Shown: positions 1-6,166, numbered from the stretch's first letter. The stretch is DNA of 8,956 nucleotides from Candidatus Bathyarchaeota archaeon B63 (GCA_001593845.1 LUCF01000021.1:1-8956); one strand, 5' to 3'. A program made the numbers and translations. Notes: a model not told the origin generated them from the sequence alone.

Positions 1-263
1 GCATTTAAGGGTCACATCGGAGCGCCACCATCAACATCTTGTTGCAGATATCCCCTATAGGTGAGGGCGCATATTATCCAGCATCGTTCAGTCTCCCTTC
101 TAGATTTTCTCACAAACCCAAAGAGATATTCGAAGCCTAATAACAATGGAATGTTGAAGTCAAGCCTTTTCTGAAAACAGAAAAACCAACAAAGTCATAG
201 GTCTAAACTTAAGGATTCACAATGCCTGTTTATACACCCGAAAGCACACATTTTAGAGGAGAG
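1..263. other. Non-coding stretch downstream of the aspartic protease gene
   Basis: No open reading frame of convincing length or family similarity was seen on either strand. The stretch lies 3' of the minus-strand protease gene. The only structure I can point to is a small inverted repeat at 167-184. The start of the window (gcatttaagg) contains a TATA-like TTTAA, but there is nothing next to it that it would obviously serve. Confidence 0.5.
167..184 (-). terminator. Small hairpin with T-rich flank, possible terminator of the protease gene
   Basis: TTTTCTG, a four-base loop AAAA, then CAGAAAA form a perfect 7-bp inverted repeat about 80 nt past the protease stop codon. Read on the minus strand it carries T-runs (GGTTTTTCTGTTTTC), and archaeal RNA polymerase terminates mainly at T-tracts. 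The stem is A/T-rich and weak, so this could be chance. Confidence 0.25.
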
Positions 264-659
264 TTAGAAGAGGAAAGCTTCGATTTTTCTCAGCTTGCCC
301 GTAGTGGTGTCCGGGAGAAAACTCGCTAACTCAACACTTGTGACCCCCAAAATTATGGAGTCGTTAACGTCAAGTTTTCTCAATGCTTTCTTAACCTCCC
401 CGTCAAACTCCACCACAAGAACCTTCTCATAATCCAAAACCTCATCTTCAACGGTTAGCTCCCTAACTATGGCTATCTCTCCAACGAGTTTATGCCCAGT
501 GGCACTCGTCAGCGACCGCTTTCTACTCGTATATGTAACACCTATGGCTTCAGCTAAACTCCTATCCACAACGGTCATAATAGCCCCAGTATCAACCAGA
601 GCTCTACATTTCTCAGAGCCCCTAAGCCCCTTCAGCGTCACCTCGGCTTTAACAATCAT
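264..659 (-). CDS. Retropepsin-like (clan AA) aspartic protease family protein
   Basis: A 131-residue protein with the single aspartic protease signature of retropepsin-type enzymes: ALVDTGA, with D23-T24-G25, followed by a hydrophobic-rich helix (VVDRSLAEAIG) and, near the C-terminus, the hydrophobic-hydrophobic-Gly element IILG (102-105) before the end sequence DTTTGKL. Enzymes with one such lobe act as homodimers, each subunit giving one catalytic Asp. Substrates of the stand-alone archaeal and bacterial members are generally unknown. No signal peptide or membrane segment is visible, so it is probably cytoplasmic. The open frame reaches back to a TTG at 695, but I choose the ATG at 659: GGAGAGG lies 6 nt upstream, and the TATA-like box at 713-720 would put transcription start near 690, downstream of or at the TTG. 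It stands alone, with no operon partner. Confidence 0.8.
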   Translation of the reverse strand: MIVKAEVTLKGLRGSEKCRALVDTGAIMTVVDRSLAEAIGVTYTSRKRSLTSATGHKLVGEIAIVRELTVEDEVLDYEKVLVVEFDGEVKKALRKLDVNDSIILGVTSVELASFLPDTTTGKLRKIEAFLF

Positions 660-710
660 TTTTTCCTCTCCAACGGAAGAAACAACCCAAGACAATCTTA
701 TGTCTACGCA

Positions 711-721
711 TTCTTAAATGT
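711..721 (-). promoter_or_regulatory. TATA-like promoter element of the protease gene
   Basis: On the minus strand CATTTAAGAA lies about 57 nt upstream of the chosen ATG at 659. A centre near 716 predicts transcription start near 690 and a leader of about 30 nt that contains the GGAGAGG ribosome binding site. It is a match by eye only. Confidence 0.4.
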
Positions 722-1007
722 GATGTAATCGTAAGTTTGTAGCTGATCATTGAGGACTTTAACTTCGCCTCGAAACCGGGAAGAAACCAGCAATGCCAGA
801 AAGCCACATGGCAACGGCTGACCTGAAAATGAAGGGGGCTTCGGGGTTGAAGAGCAATGAATGAGAGAGAAGAAAGGATTAAACTTTAAAATCTGCCTGT
901 CCACCTTAGCGATCCGGATAGGAAAGCGCAGATAATTCGGAACAATTACAACTATGGCGAGCAGATGGCGGAGGCCGTGGATGGCATTTGTAATCTTCAT
1001 GGCCCTT
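721..1007. other. Non-coding spacer between two divergent promoters
   Basis: About 290 nt between the protease promoter and the aminotransferase promoter. Minus-strand frames run through it (roughly 704-1000 and 906-1223), but their translations are low-complexity, match no family I know, and overlap the promoter of the next gene. No tRNA, no box C/D pair and no long inverted repeat was found by eye. Confidence 0.45.
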
Positions 1008-1030
1008 CCTTTTGGGAAAGGCTTTTATAC
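1008..1030 (+). promoter_or_regulatory. BRE/TATA promoter with overlapping palindrome, aminotransferase gene
   Basis: GGGAAAGGCTTTTATAC is a good archaeal promoter: purine-rich BRE (GAAAG, 1016-1020) followed by CTTTTATA (1022-1029). A start site near 1052 would leave a leader of about 80 nt before the ATG at 1134. A short palindrome, CCTTT-TGGG-AAAGG (1008-1021), overlaps the BRE and could be an operator. Confidence 0.6.
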
Positions 1031-1133
1031 GCTTAGGTACATTTCGGTACGCAAACGCCCCATTTTGGGCTTTAATCAGAGATGAACCGCGTGAACCCAT
1101 TATGGACGCATCCGGCATGAGGGGAGAACGAGG

Positions 1134-2276
1134 ATGAATCGCGGAAGACTCATAATGGTCCCAGGCCCGACGAATGTTCCGGACCGCGTTATGAGGGCGA
1201 TGATCAAGCCCATGATAAGCCACAGAAGCCCAGCCTTCAGGAGGCTCTTCGAATCCCTAACTGAGAACATGAGGTACCTCTTCCAGACCCAGGGGGACGT
1301 CTATGCCTTAACGTCCTCCGGAACCGGCGGGGTTGAATGCATAATCAGCAACACTGTTAATCCGGGAGATAAGGTTGTGATCCCCGTCTTCGGCCTCTTC
1401 AGCGAGAGGATGAAGGAGGCGGTGATTCGAAGAGGAGGCAGGCCGATCGAGATTCCCTTCGAGTGGGGTGAGGCTCCCTCGGCGGAGCGGATAAAGGAGG
1501 CTGTGGAGGCTGAGGATGAAATAAAGGCCATAATGATAGTCTATAACGAGACGTCTACGGGCGTCACCGTTCGAGACCTCCCAGAGATCGGTAAAATAGC
1601 GGAGGAGAATAACCTCCTACTCGTCGTCGATGCAGTCTCGATCCTAGGCGGAGATGAGCTGCCCGTTGACAGGTGGGGCGTGGACATCTGCGTCACAGCC
1701 AGCCAGAAGTGCTTGGCATGCCCACCTGGACTCGCCCTATTCTCGGTAAGCGAGAAGGCATGGGAGGTCATCGAGGAGACCCGTAGGCCCTTCTACTTCG
1801 ACATAGCGATGATGCGGAGCTTCAGCCGAAGGAGCGAGACCCCATTCACCCCGGCGATCCCCCTCTTCTACGCCTTAGATGAGGCTCTGAGGATCATACG
1901 TGAGGAAGGCCTGGAACGGAGGTTCCGCCGCCACAGGATCTGCAGCGAGGCCTTCTACGACGCGATAGAAGCTATGGGGCTCAAGCCTCTCCCGGAGGAG
2001 GCCGTTCGATCCAGGACGGTGATAACATTCAGGAGGCCCGTGGGGATCGATGGAGCCGCCGTCAGGAGGGTCATGGATGAGGAGTACGGCGTTGTGATCG
2101 CTGGCGGCGCCGGGAAGCTCAGGGATGAGACGCTGCGGATAGGATGTATGGGGATAATATCCGAGGCCGAGACTCTGCTGACCGTGAATGCGCTGGAGAA
2201 CGCGTTGTTGGATCTGGGCTACAACGCGGAGAGCGGGGTGGGAATCGAGGCTGCGCGGAGGAGGTTCCGTCGGTAA
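1134..2276 (+). CDS. Class V PLP aminotransferase, serine/alanine:glyoxylate type
   Basis: A 380-residue fold-type I, class V aminotransferase, the usual length for the alanine/serine:glyoxylate aminotransferase group. The N-terminus RLIMVPGPTNVP is the family's typical opening. SSGTGG (61-66) binds the cofactor phosphate, D166 in VVDAVS pairs with the pyridine nitrogen, and K192 in TASQKCLACPPG is the Schiff-base lysine. R335 in LRIGCMG fits the substrate-carboxylate arginine. Known members move an amino group from serine or alanine to glyoxylate, giving glycine plus hydroxypyruvate or pyruvate. The substrate cannot be fixed from sequence: phosphoserine and aspartate-linked relatives exist. 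The start is ATG with GGGGAG 7 nt upstream. A hydroxypyruvate/glyoxylate reductase lies 2.5 kb downstream on the same strand, which supports a role in glyoxylate/serine metabolism. It is monocistronic as far as can be seen, cytoplasmic, with no damage. Confidence 0.9.
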   Translation: MNRGRLIMVPGPTNVPDRVMRAMIKPMISHRSPAFRRLFESLTENMRYLFQTQGDVYALTSSGTGGVECIISNTVNPGDKVVIPVFGLFSERMKEAVIRRGGRPIEIPFEWGEAPSAERIKEAVEAEDEIKAIMIVYNETSTGVTVRDLPEIGKIAEENNLLLVVDAVSILGGDELPVDRWGVDICVTASQKCLACPPGLALFSVSEKAWEVIEETRRPFYFDIAMMRSFSRRSETPFTPAIPLFYALDEALRIIREEGLERRFRRHRICSEAFYDAIEAMGLKPLPEEAVRSRTVITFRRPVGIDGAAVRRVMDEEYGVVIAGGAGKLRDETLRIGCMGIISEAETLLTVNALENALLDLGYNAESGVGIEAARRRFRR

Positions 2277-2387
2277 CGTCAGCTCCGCATTTGGCTCACC
2301 ATCATTCATTCGGCGGCCCCTTTTGAGTGCCATGGGATCGTTGGTTCTTGGCGGGCCCGGGGCGATTTGAACGCCCGACCTCAGGCT

Positions 2388-2408
2388 TTCTTCACATTCA
2401 AGCCTGTT
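2388..2408 (-). other. Canonical 21-nt tRNA intron at position 37/38
   Basis: A textbook bulge-helix-bulge can be drawn. The anticodon stem is the outer helix. CTTC (positions 32-35) pairs with intron GAAG as the 4-bp central helix. The cuts fall in 3-nt bulges GG^A and AA^A, and ACA/TGT closes the intron side over the loop GGCTTGAA. An archaeal splicing endonuclease would cut after G37 and before A38. Confidence 0.75.
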
Positions 2409-2416
2409 CCGAAGGC

Positions 2417-2427
2417 TTACGCCTCTT
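2417..2427 (-). other. Putative 11-nt tRNA intron at position 29/30
   Basis: Excision of AAGAGGCGTAA joins CAG to GC and completes the 5' half of the anticodon stem. The local fold is a relaxed bulge-helix form: outer pairs AGG/CCT, a 4-bp central helix GCGC/GCGT with one G-U, cut sites in the bulges AG^A and AA^G, and only AGAG as the closing loop, so the intron-side helix is missing. Positions in the anticodon stem are known non-canonical sites in crenarchaeal-type tRNAs. Eleven nucleotides is very short. Confidence 0.65.
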
Positions 2428-2518
2428 CTGCGCCCTATCCAGCTAGGCTACGGGCCCAGTCCTCTCGCGGCTTCCCATCGAGGTTAAGCCCGGACCGTCA
2501 AGATAATCTGATCATCGG

Positions 2519-2529
2519 ATAATATAAGC
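2519..2529 (-). promoter_or_regulatory. TATA box for the tRNA-Arg gene
   Basis: The minus strand reads GCTTATATTAT about 65 nt upstream of the mature tRNA 5' end. It predicts a start near 2498 and a 5' leader of about 40 nt for RNase P to remove. It lies just past the terminator-like repeat of the upstream gene, which suggests independent transcription. Confidence 0.4.
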
Positions 2530-2568
2530 AGTTGGATTCTCCAAGTGCAAGGGGACTCATCGCCCAGT

Positions 2569-2607
2569 GAAAAATAGGGCGAGATCACCCGTAGGGGCCT
2601 ATTTTTC
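2569..2607 (-). terminator. 10-bp inverted repeat with T-tracts at the end of the PH-domain gene
   Basis: GAAAAATAGG (2569-2578) and CCTATTTTTC (2598-2607) are perfect complements separated by 19 nt. Each strand ends its 3' arm in five T residues, so the element could terminate in either direction. The upstream arm on the minus strand contains the TAG stop of the PH-domain gene. Its position between that gene and the tRNA promoter fits a terminator. Confidence 0.5.
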
Positions 2608-3207
2608 CAGCGTCTTCTCCAGAAGCCTCCGTATCCTCTTCAGCTCGCTGAGGATCTTTACGTTGATGTCTTCTCCGCGGGGCTTTGGTTCTTCCTCGTA
2701 GGTCTCTATAGCCACGGGCTTCTTCCTTTTAACCAGTTCCATTATCACGTTCTTCAGTTCTTCAAGGTTTTCTATTCCCTCTATTCTTATCTCCGCTCTG
2801 ACCGTTCCGGAGTAGCCTGCTGTTTGGATCTTGAGCGTTCCGATCCCGAGTATCCTTGAGATGGGACCCTGGCACACATCGATATTGGTTATTCTGTTGT
2901 AGGGCACTACCCCCGCATGTTTGAACCATACGCCTCTCCTCCATAGGATCTCATCCTCAGCGAGCCTGTACGTTATCGATTCATAGTACTTTGGGATCCA
3001 TCCGGCTGCGAAGGCTAGGACGGCTATGACCGGTATAGTGATGATTACCTTAACTGCGGGTGGGGGGAAGAATAACACGGGAATGTACCATGTCAGGACG
3101 CCGAAGAGCGTTATAAGCAGCAGATAGATGTAGTATAGCCTCTTGAATTGAGGCGCCGGCTTGAATTCCTCATTGATTCTTATCCCGGACCTCTCATGCA
3201 TCCCCAT
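2599..3207 (-). CDS. Membrane protein with bacterial PH (bPH2, YdbS-like) domain
   Basis: About 202 residues. Two adjacent hydrophobic segments (about 24-47, YIYLLLITLFGVLTWYIPV, and 51-71) form a membrane hairpin, followed by a bPH2 domain at about 75-152. That domain shows the family pattern: a YRLAEDEILWRRGVW strand pair, VPYNRITNIDVCQGP, then RILGIGTLKIQTAG. A charged linker and a short amphipathic helix (ILSELKRIRRLLEKTLEK) end the protein, probably facing the cytoplasm. The biochemical role of such archaeal proteins is not known, and I claim only a membrane-associated domain. The frame extends to GTG at 3210, but the TATA box at 3224-3232 predicts transcription start at about 3202-3207, so a leaderless mRNA starting at ATG 3207 or ATG 3201 is likelier. 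The Fe-ADH stop is only about 30 nt upstream on the same strand, so read-through from that gene is possible. Confidence 0.8.
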   Translation of the reverse strand: MGMHERSGIRINEEFKPAPQFKRLYYIYLLLITLFGVLTWYIPVLFFPPPAVKVIITIPVIAVLAFAAGWIPKYYESITYRLAEDEILWRRGVWFKHAGVVPYNRITNIDVCQGPISRILGIGTLKIQTAGYSGTVRAEIRIEGIENLEELKNVIMELVKRKKPVAIETYEEEPKPRGEDINVKILSELKRIRRLLEKTLEK

Positions 3208-3223
3208 CACATGTATGAATGGT

Positions 3224-3232
3224 CTATATAAC
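3224..3232 (-). promoter_or_regulatory. TATA box of the PH-domain gene (leaderless promoter)
   Basis: GTTATATAG on the minus strand lies about 21-27 nt upstream of the two candidate ATG codons, too close for a leader with a ribosome binding site. It sits in the gap directly after the Fe-ADH stop codon. Confidence 0.6.
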
Positions 3233-3238
3233 GGATGA

Positions 3239-4552
3239 TTATTTGGTCCTTATCTGGCTGAGGTCTCCGTTGAAGGCCGCTTTAAGAACCCACTTCATGT
3301 ACTTCTCTATATCACCAGCCTCGGGGTCGAGGGGAACAGGCATGTTGAGGAGCTTCATCTTCAGCTGCGGATCCTTCGCAGCCTCAAGCATCCTCCTCAG
3401 GTGATCCTCAGTCGCGCCGGCCTCACTCAGGGTGGTTGGGAAGCCAAGCGACCTGTTGAATGATATCATGGCCTTCGCCACGGCCTCCCCGAGGTCCCTC
3501 GCTCCGAGGCTCCTTAGATCAGCATCCCCGGGGATGAATCCCGCCTCCCGGAGTATCTCCCCAACGGCGATCAGCTGGTCCCGGATGCTCGGCGAGAAGA
3601 AGACCGTGTAGTATGGGAGGAGAATCGCGCATGCCCTTCCGTGGGGGAGGATGTCCACGAGGGAGAAGCTCCCCAAGTGGGGGCCATTGGTTCCCCCGAT
3701 CATTATTGAGTACCCGCCGAGGTCTGTTCCGAGCCCCAAAGCGACCCTAGCGTTGACATCGTCCTCCAAGGCGGACTTCAGGTTATTTATGATCAGTTTG
3801 AACCCAAGCGTGGTCAGGAGCCTCGACCTCTCATAGTAATCCTTGCCAGTTGCCCCCATGAAGACCTCCCAGAGGTGGGATATCCCATCCAGCGCCCCGT
3901 CAAGCGTCAAGCTCCTCGGCGCGCCCAACGTGACCCCGTAATCGAAGACTGCTTTTGGAGGCGTGATCGCCTCATCAACGATCAGCTTCTTCTGTCCGAC
4001 GAGTGGATCCGTGATGTTCGAGTACTTTGTGAGGTGAGCGGCGGAGCTCGCCGCCGTCTGAACGGCGATCATGGGGGTCAATTCTTTCCGGGTGGCCTCC
4101 CTAACCTTCGTCACCATCCCCGTCCCGAAGTACGGGTCGATTGTTCCGGCTGCGGCCCAGTCTACCCCAAGCACCTCGGAGACCTCTGATGGCTTATAGG
4201 TGGCGAGGACGATCGCCGCCTTCACCCCATCTATTGTGCTCCCCCCTCCGAATGCTATTACGCTGTCCGGCTTGTGGCTGGATATCTGTAGGGCGATCCT
4301 GTATAGGTCTTCGCGGGGACAGTTCGGCCTGGCTCCGCGTATAACATCATACGAGACTCCCTCATCCTCTAGGGACCTTTTGATCCTTCTAAGGTGCTTC
4401 TCAGCCCATCTGGAGCTGCTTCCGACCAGAAGGGTTCTATCGCCGAATTCCTTCGCCGCTTCCCCAACCTTTTCGAGAACGCCGAGCCCAAATGTGTAGT
4501 TGTCTCCCTTCCATTCCTCCAGAAGCCTTCGGGCTTCCTCCTTCTCGGTCAC
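3239..4552 (-). CDS. Iron-containing (group III) alcohol dehydrogenase
   Basis: A 437-residue Fe-ADH family protein, slightly longer than the 380-390 residues of typical members. The Rossmann-like N-terminal domain carries GGGSTIDGVKA (102-112), the family's dinucleotide-binding loop. All four expected metal ligands are visible: D222 and H226 in LDGALDGISHLWE, H292 in NGPHLGSF and H304 in LPHGRA. It therefore should be an active NAD(P)-dependent oxidoreductase converting an alcohol and an aldehyde or ketone. The substrate cannot be told from sequence. The start is GTG with purine-rich GGAGGAGAAGGAAGAG before it. An ATG-free N-terminus and strong conservation from about residue 20 make a small shift possible. 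It is divergent from the glyoxylate reductase gene across 207 nt, and its 3' end abuts the PH-domain gene. The context hints at aldehyde or 2-oxoacid metabolism, but that is inference. Confidence 0.88.
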   Translation of the reverse strand: MTEKEEARRLLEEWKGDNYTFGLGVLEKVGEAAKEFGDRTLLVGSSSRWAEKHLRRIKRSLEDEGVSYDVIRGARPNCPREDLYRIALQISSHKPDSVIAFGGGSTIDGVKAAIVLATYKPSEVSEVLGVDWAAAGTIDPYFGTGMVTKVREATRKELTPMIAVQTAASSAAHLTKYSNITDPLVGQKKLIVDEAITPPKAVFDYGVTLGAPRSLTLDGALDGISHLWEVFMGATGKDYYERSRLLTTLGFKLIINNLKSALEDDVNARVALGLGTDLGGYSIMIGGTNGPHLGSFSLVDILPHGRACAILLPYYTVFFSPSIRDQLIAVGEILREAGFIPGDADLRSLGARDLGEAVAKAMISFNRSLGFPTTLSEAGATEDHLRRMLEAAKDPQLKMKLLNMPVPLDPEAGDIEKYMKWVLKAAFNGDLSQIRTK

Positions 4553-4619
4553 CTCTTCCTTCTCCTCCGCTCTGCAAAATCAAAATTTTCAGGCTTTACC
4601 CATCCCATTCCGTGGGGCT

Positions 4620-4672
4620 GGGATCTACCGAGAGTATAGAACTAAGCATCTATTTTTCTCTTTTGGTAGCCC
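4620..4672. promoter_or_regulatory. Long imperfect hairpin in the divergent Fe-ADH / reductase promoter region
   Basis: Nested complementary blocks: GGG/CCC (4620-4622, 4670-4672), CTACC/GGTAG (4625-4629, 4665-4669), AGAG/CTCT (4631-4634, 4658-4661) and ATAGA/TCTAT (4636-4640, 4649-4653), around the loop ACTAAGCA. That makes 17 paired positions with small bulges. The minus-strand reading TTCTATACTC inside it could be the Fe-ADH TATA box (start near 4610). It may be an operator pair or simply an inverted repeat between divergent promoters. Confidence 0.35.
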
Positions 4673-4711
4673 TCAGGATCCGGAAGCCTCATAAGCCCGG
4701 CTGGAAGTCAA

Positions 4712-4725
4712 AAGCTCTAAAAGCC
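4712..4725 (+). promoter_or_regulatory. Possible TATA box of the glyoxylate/hydroxypyruvate reductase gene
   Basis: AAGCTCTAAAAGCC lies about 40 nt upstream of the TTG start. It predicts transcription start near 4745 and a leader of about 15 nt that contains the GGAGAG ribosome binding site at 4747-4752. It is a weak match to the consensus. Confidence 0.3.
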
Positions 4726-4759
4726 ACATCAGCGATGAGATTAAACGGAGAGTGGTGAG

Positions 4760-5764
4760 TTGCCAGGCCGAAAGAAGGTTTATGTGACGCGGGAACTGCC
4801 CGAGAAGGCCATGGAGACCCTTGAGTCAAGGTTCGAGGTTGAAGTCTGGCGGGATGAGATGCCTCCACCGAAGAGCATCCTGATGGAGAAGGTCAAGCAG
4901 GCGGACGGGCTGATCTGCCTGCTGACGGAGAAGATTGATAGGGAGGTCATAGAGGCCGCTGGTCCCCAGCTTCTGGGGATAAGCCAAGTAGCCGTTGGAT
5001 TCGATAACATCGACTTGGAAGCCGCGACGGAGAAGGGGATATACGTGACGAATACGCCGGGCGTCCTCACGGAGACCACGGCTGACTATGCCTTCGCCCT
5101 TCTGATGGCTGTTGCGAGGAGGATAGCCGAGGCTGACAGGTACGTCAAAGCTGGGAGGTGGAGGGTTCCCTGGGGGCTCATGATGCTTCTAGGCCAGGAC
5201 GTTTGGGGGAAGACCATAGGCATAATCGGTATGGGCCGGATAGGCTCAGCGGTCGCCCGCAGAGCAAAGGGAATGAACATGAGGATACTCTACTATGACT
5301 TGGTGAGAAGGGAGAAGCTCGAGAAGGAGCTCGACGCGGAGTACGTGGACCTCGAGACCCTGCTCAGGGAATCGGACTTCGTGACGATTCATGTTCCTCT
5401 CTCACCCTCCACCCGTCACCTCATAAATGAGGAGAGGCTTAGGCTGATGAAGAGGACAGCCTGCCTGATCAATACCTCAAGAGGCCCAGTCGTCGATGAG
5501 AAGGCCCTATACAAGGCTCTTAAGGAGGGATGGATCTGGGCTGCTGGGCTGGATGTCTGGGAGGAGGAGCCGACGAGCCCCGATAACCCGCTCTTGAAGC
5601 TGGATAACGTGACAGCCTCTCCGCATATAGCGAGCGGGAGCATAGAGACGAGGACCAAGATGGCGCTGATGGCCGTGGAGAACATGACAGCCATACTTGA
5701 GGGCAGGGTTCCACCTAACCTGGTGAACAGGGAGGTCCTGAAGGTGAGGCCTCCCTCCAGCTAG
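4760..5764 (+). CDS. gyaR: Glyoxylate/hydroxypyruvate reductase (D-2-hydroxyacid dehydrogenase)
   Basis: A 334-residue member of the D-isomer-specific 2-hydroxyacid dehydrogenases, closest in feel to archaeal GyaR. The substrate domain is split around the NAD domain. VAVGFDNIDLEAATEKGI (78-95) is the typical substrate-loop segment, GIIGMGRIG gives G157-x-G159-xx-G162, and D180 ends the second Rossmann strand, favouring NADH over NADPH. Catalytic R241 (NTSRG), E270 (LDVWEEEP) and H289 (SPHIAS) are all present. The C-terminus VPPNLVN is family-typical. The expected reaction is glyoxylate to glycolate or hydroxypyruvate to D-glycerate, in the cytoplasm. The start is TTG, supported by GGAGAG 7 nt upstream and by the MPGRKKVYVTREL opening matching family N-termini. 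No in-frame ATG lies nearby. It fits functionally with the aminotransferase at 1134-2276. Other 2-hydroxyacid substrates remain possible. Confidence 0.9.
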   Translation: MPGRKKVYVTRELPEKAMETLESRFEVEVWRDEMPPPKSILMEKVKQADGLICLLTEKIDREVIEAAGPQLLGISQVAVGFDNIDLEAATEKGIYVTNTPGVLTETTADYAFALLMAVARRIAEADRYVKAGRWRVPWGLMMLLGQDVWGKTIGIIGMGRIGSAVARRAKGMNMRILYYDLVRREKLEKELDAEYVDLETLLRESDFVTIHVPLSPSTRHLINEERLRLMKRTACLINTSRGPVVDEKALYKALKEGWIWAAGLDVWEEEPTSPDNPLLKLDNVTASPHIASGSIETRTKMALMAVENMTAILEGRVPPNLVNREVLKVRPPSS

Positions 5765-6166
5765 GTAGAATCCCCTCATATTTTCCGCCGCCTCCTCTGG
5801 TGGTGGCCGCTGAATCGGATGTAGATTCTCAATCGGGGTATGCTCAAACTCGGCTGGGAGGATTCTAACTTTTAACTCGGCATTTTACGGTCGGCCTCTC
5901 CAGATTCTAGGCCTGAAATGACCATCATGACAGCGTCCTCCCTTGTGTTTCTTGATGTCAAAAGGTGACCAGTTTGGGTCTTCGAATAAATTAAGTGGTA
6001 TTTAACAGTAAACTAAATCAGTCTTTCAGTTTTTATGAGCTCATTCAGAAAACTTAAGAACCCAGCCGCTTCTACAGAATTATCCGGAGTAGATTAGAAA
6101 AGATGTCCTGCGTGGTAGATGAGGCTTTCCCCGATGCTGCTCAAGTGCCTTGGAGGTCCTTAATGA
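5765..6166. other. 402-nt spacer before the phosphoesterase operon
   Basis: No convincing gene on either strand. Three copies of GATTCT (near 5825, 5862 and 5905) and repeated (A/T)AACTCGGC words occur in the first half, too short to name. The second half turns A/T-rich, and TTTTTATG (6030-6037) or AACTTAAGAA (6051-6060) could be the TATA box of the operon, leaving a leader of about 80-105 nt. No tRNA or clear box C/D RNA was seen. Confidence 0.4.

Larger units (their letters stand above)
2349..2457 (-). tRNA. tRNA-Arg(TCG) with two introns and encoded CCA
   Basis: The gene has a perfect acceptor GGGCCCG/CGGGCCC, discriminator G, encoded CCA, D arm GCCT...GGGC, variable AGGTC and T arm GGGCG-TTCAAAT-CGCCC. 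The acceptor, the D-loop form GGATAGGGC and discriminator G are those of archaeal arginine tRNAs. As written, the anticodon arm does not fold. Removing 2417-2427 (between positions 29 and 30) and 2388-2408 (between 37 and 38) restores a perfect stem CAGGC/GCCTG with loop CTTCGGA, hence anticodon TCG, and a 77-nt mature RNA including CCA. It is transcribed toward the aminotransferase gene, which converges on it. The tRNA call is firm. The identity depends on the two-intron reading, which the intron structures support. Confidence 0.9.

Noticed and set aside
264..695. TTG start at 695 for the aspartic protease
   Set aside because: No ribosome binding site, and the TATA-like box at 713-720 would place transcription start at or after it. 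ATG 659 has a good GGAGAGG.
704..1223. Minus-strand frames of about 98 and 105 codons upstream of the aminotransferase
   Set aside because: They overlap each other, the TATA promoter and the start of the aminotransferase gene, and their translations have no recognisable domain pattern.
2349..2457. Reading the loop TTGAATG as a Phe (GAA) anticodon with a single upstream insertion
   Set aside because: The stem CAGGC/GCCTG would then enclose a 15-nt loop, and the arm features (GGATAGGGC D loop, AGGTC, discriminator G) are those of archaeal tRNA-Arg. The two-intron reading gives a standard 7-nt loop.
3875..4758. Plus-strand frames opposite the Fe-ADH gene and in its upstream spacer
   Set aside because: They are antisense shadows of a strongly supported gene, rich in Pro, Ser and Arg as expected from the complement of its codons.
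5765..6010. Box C/D sRNA in the spacer (CATGATGG on the minus strand, CTGA/TGAC words)
   Set aside because: No properly spaced set of C, D', C' and D boxes with terminal pairing could be assembled on either strand.
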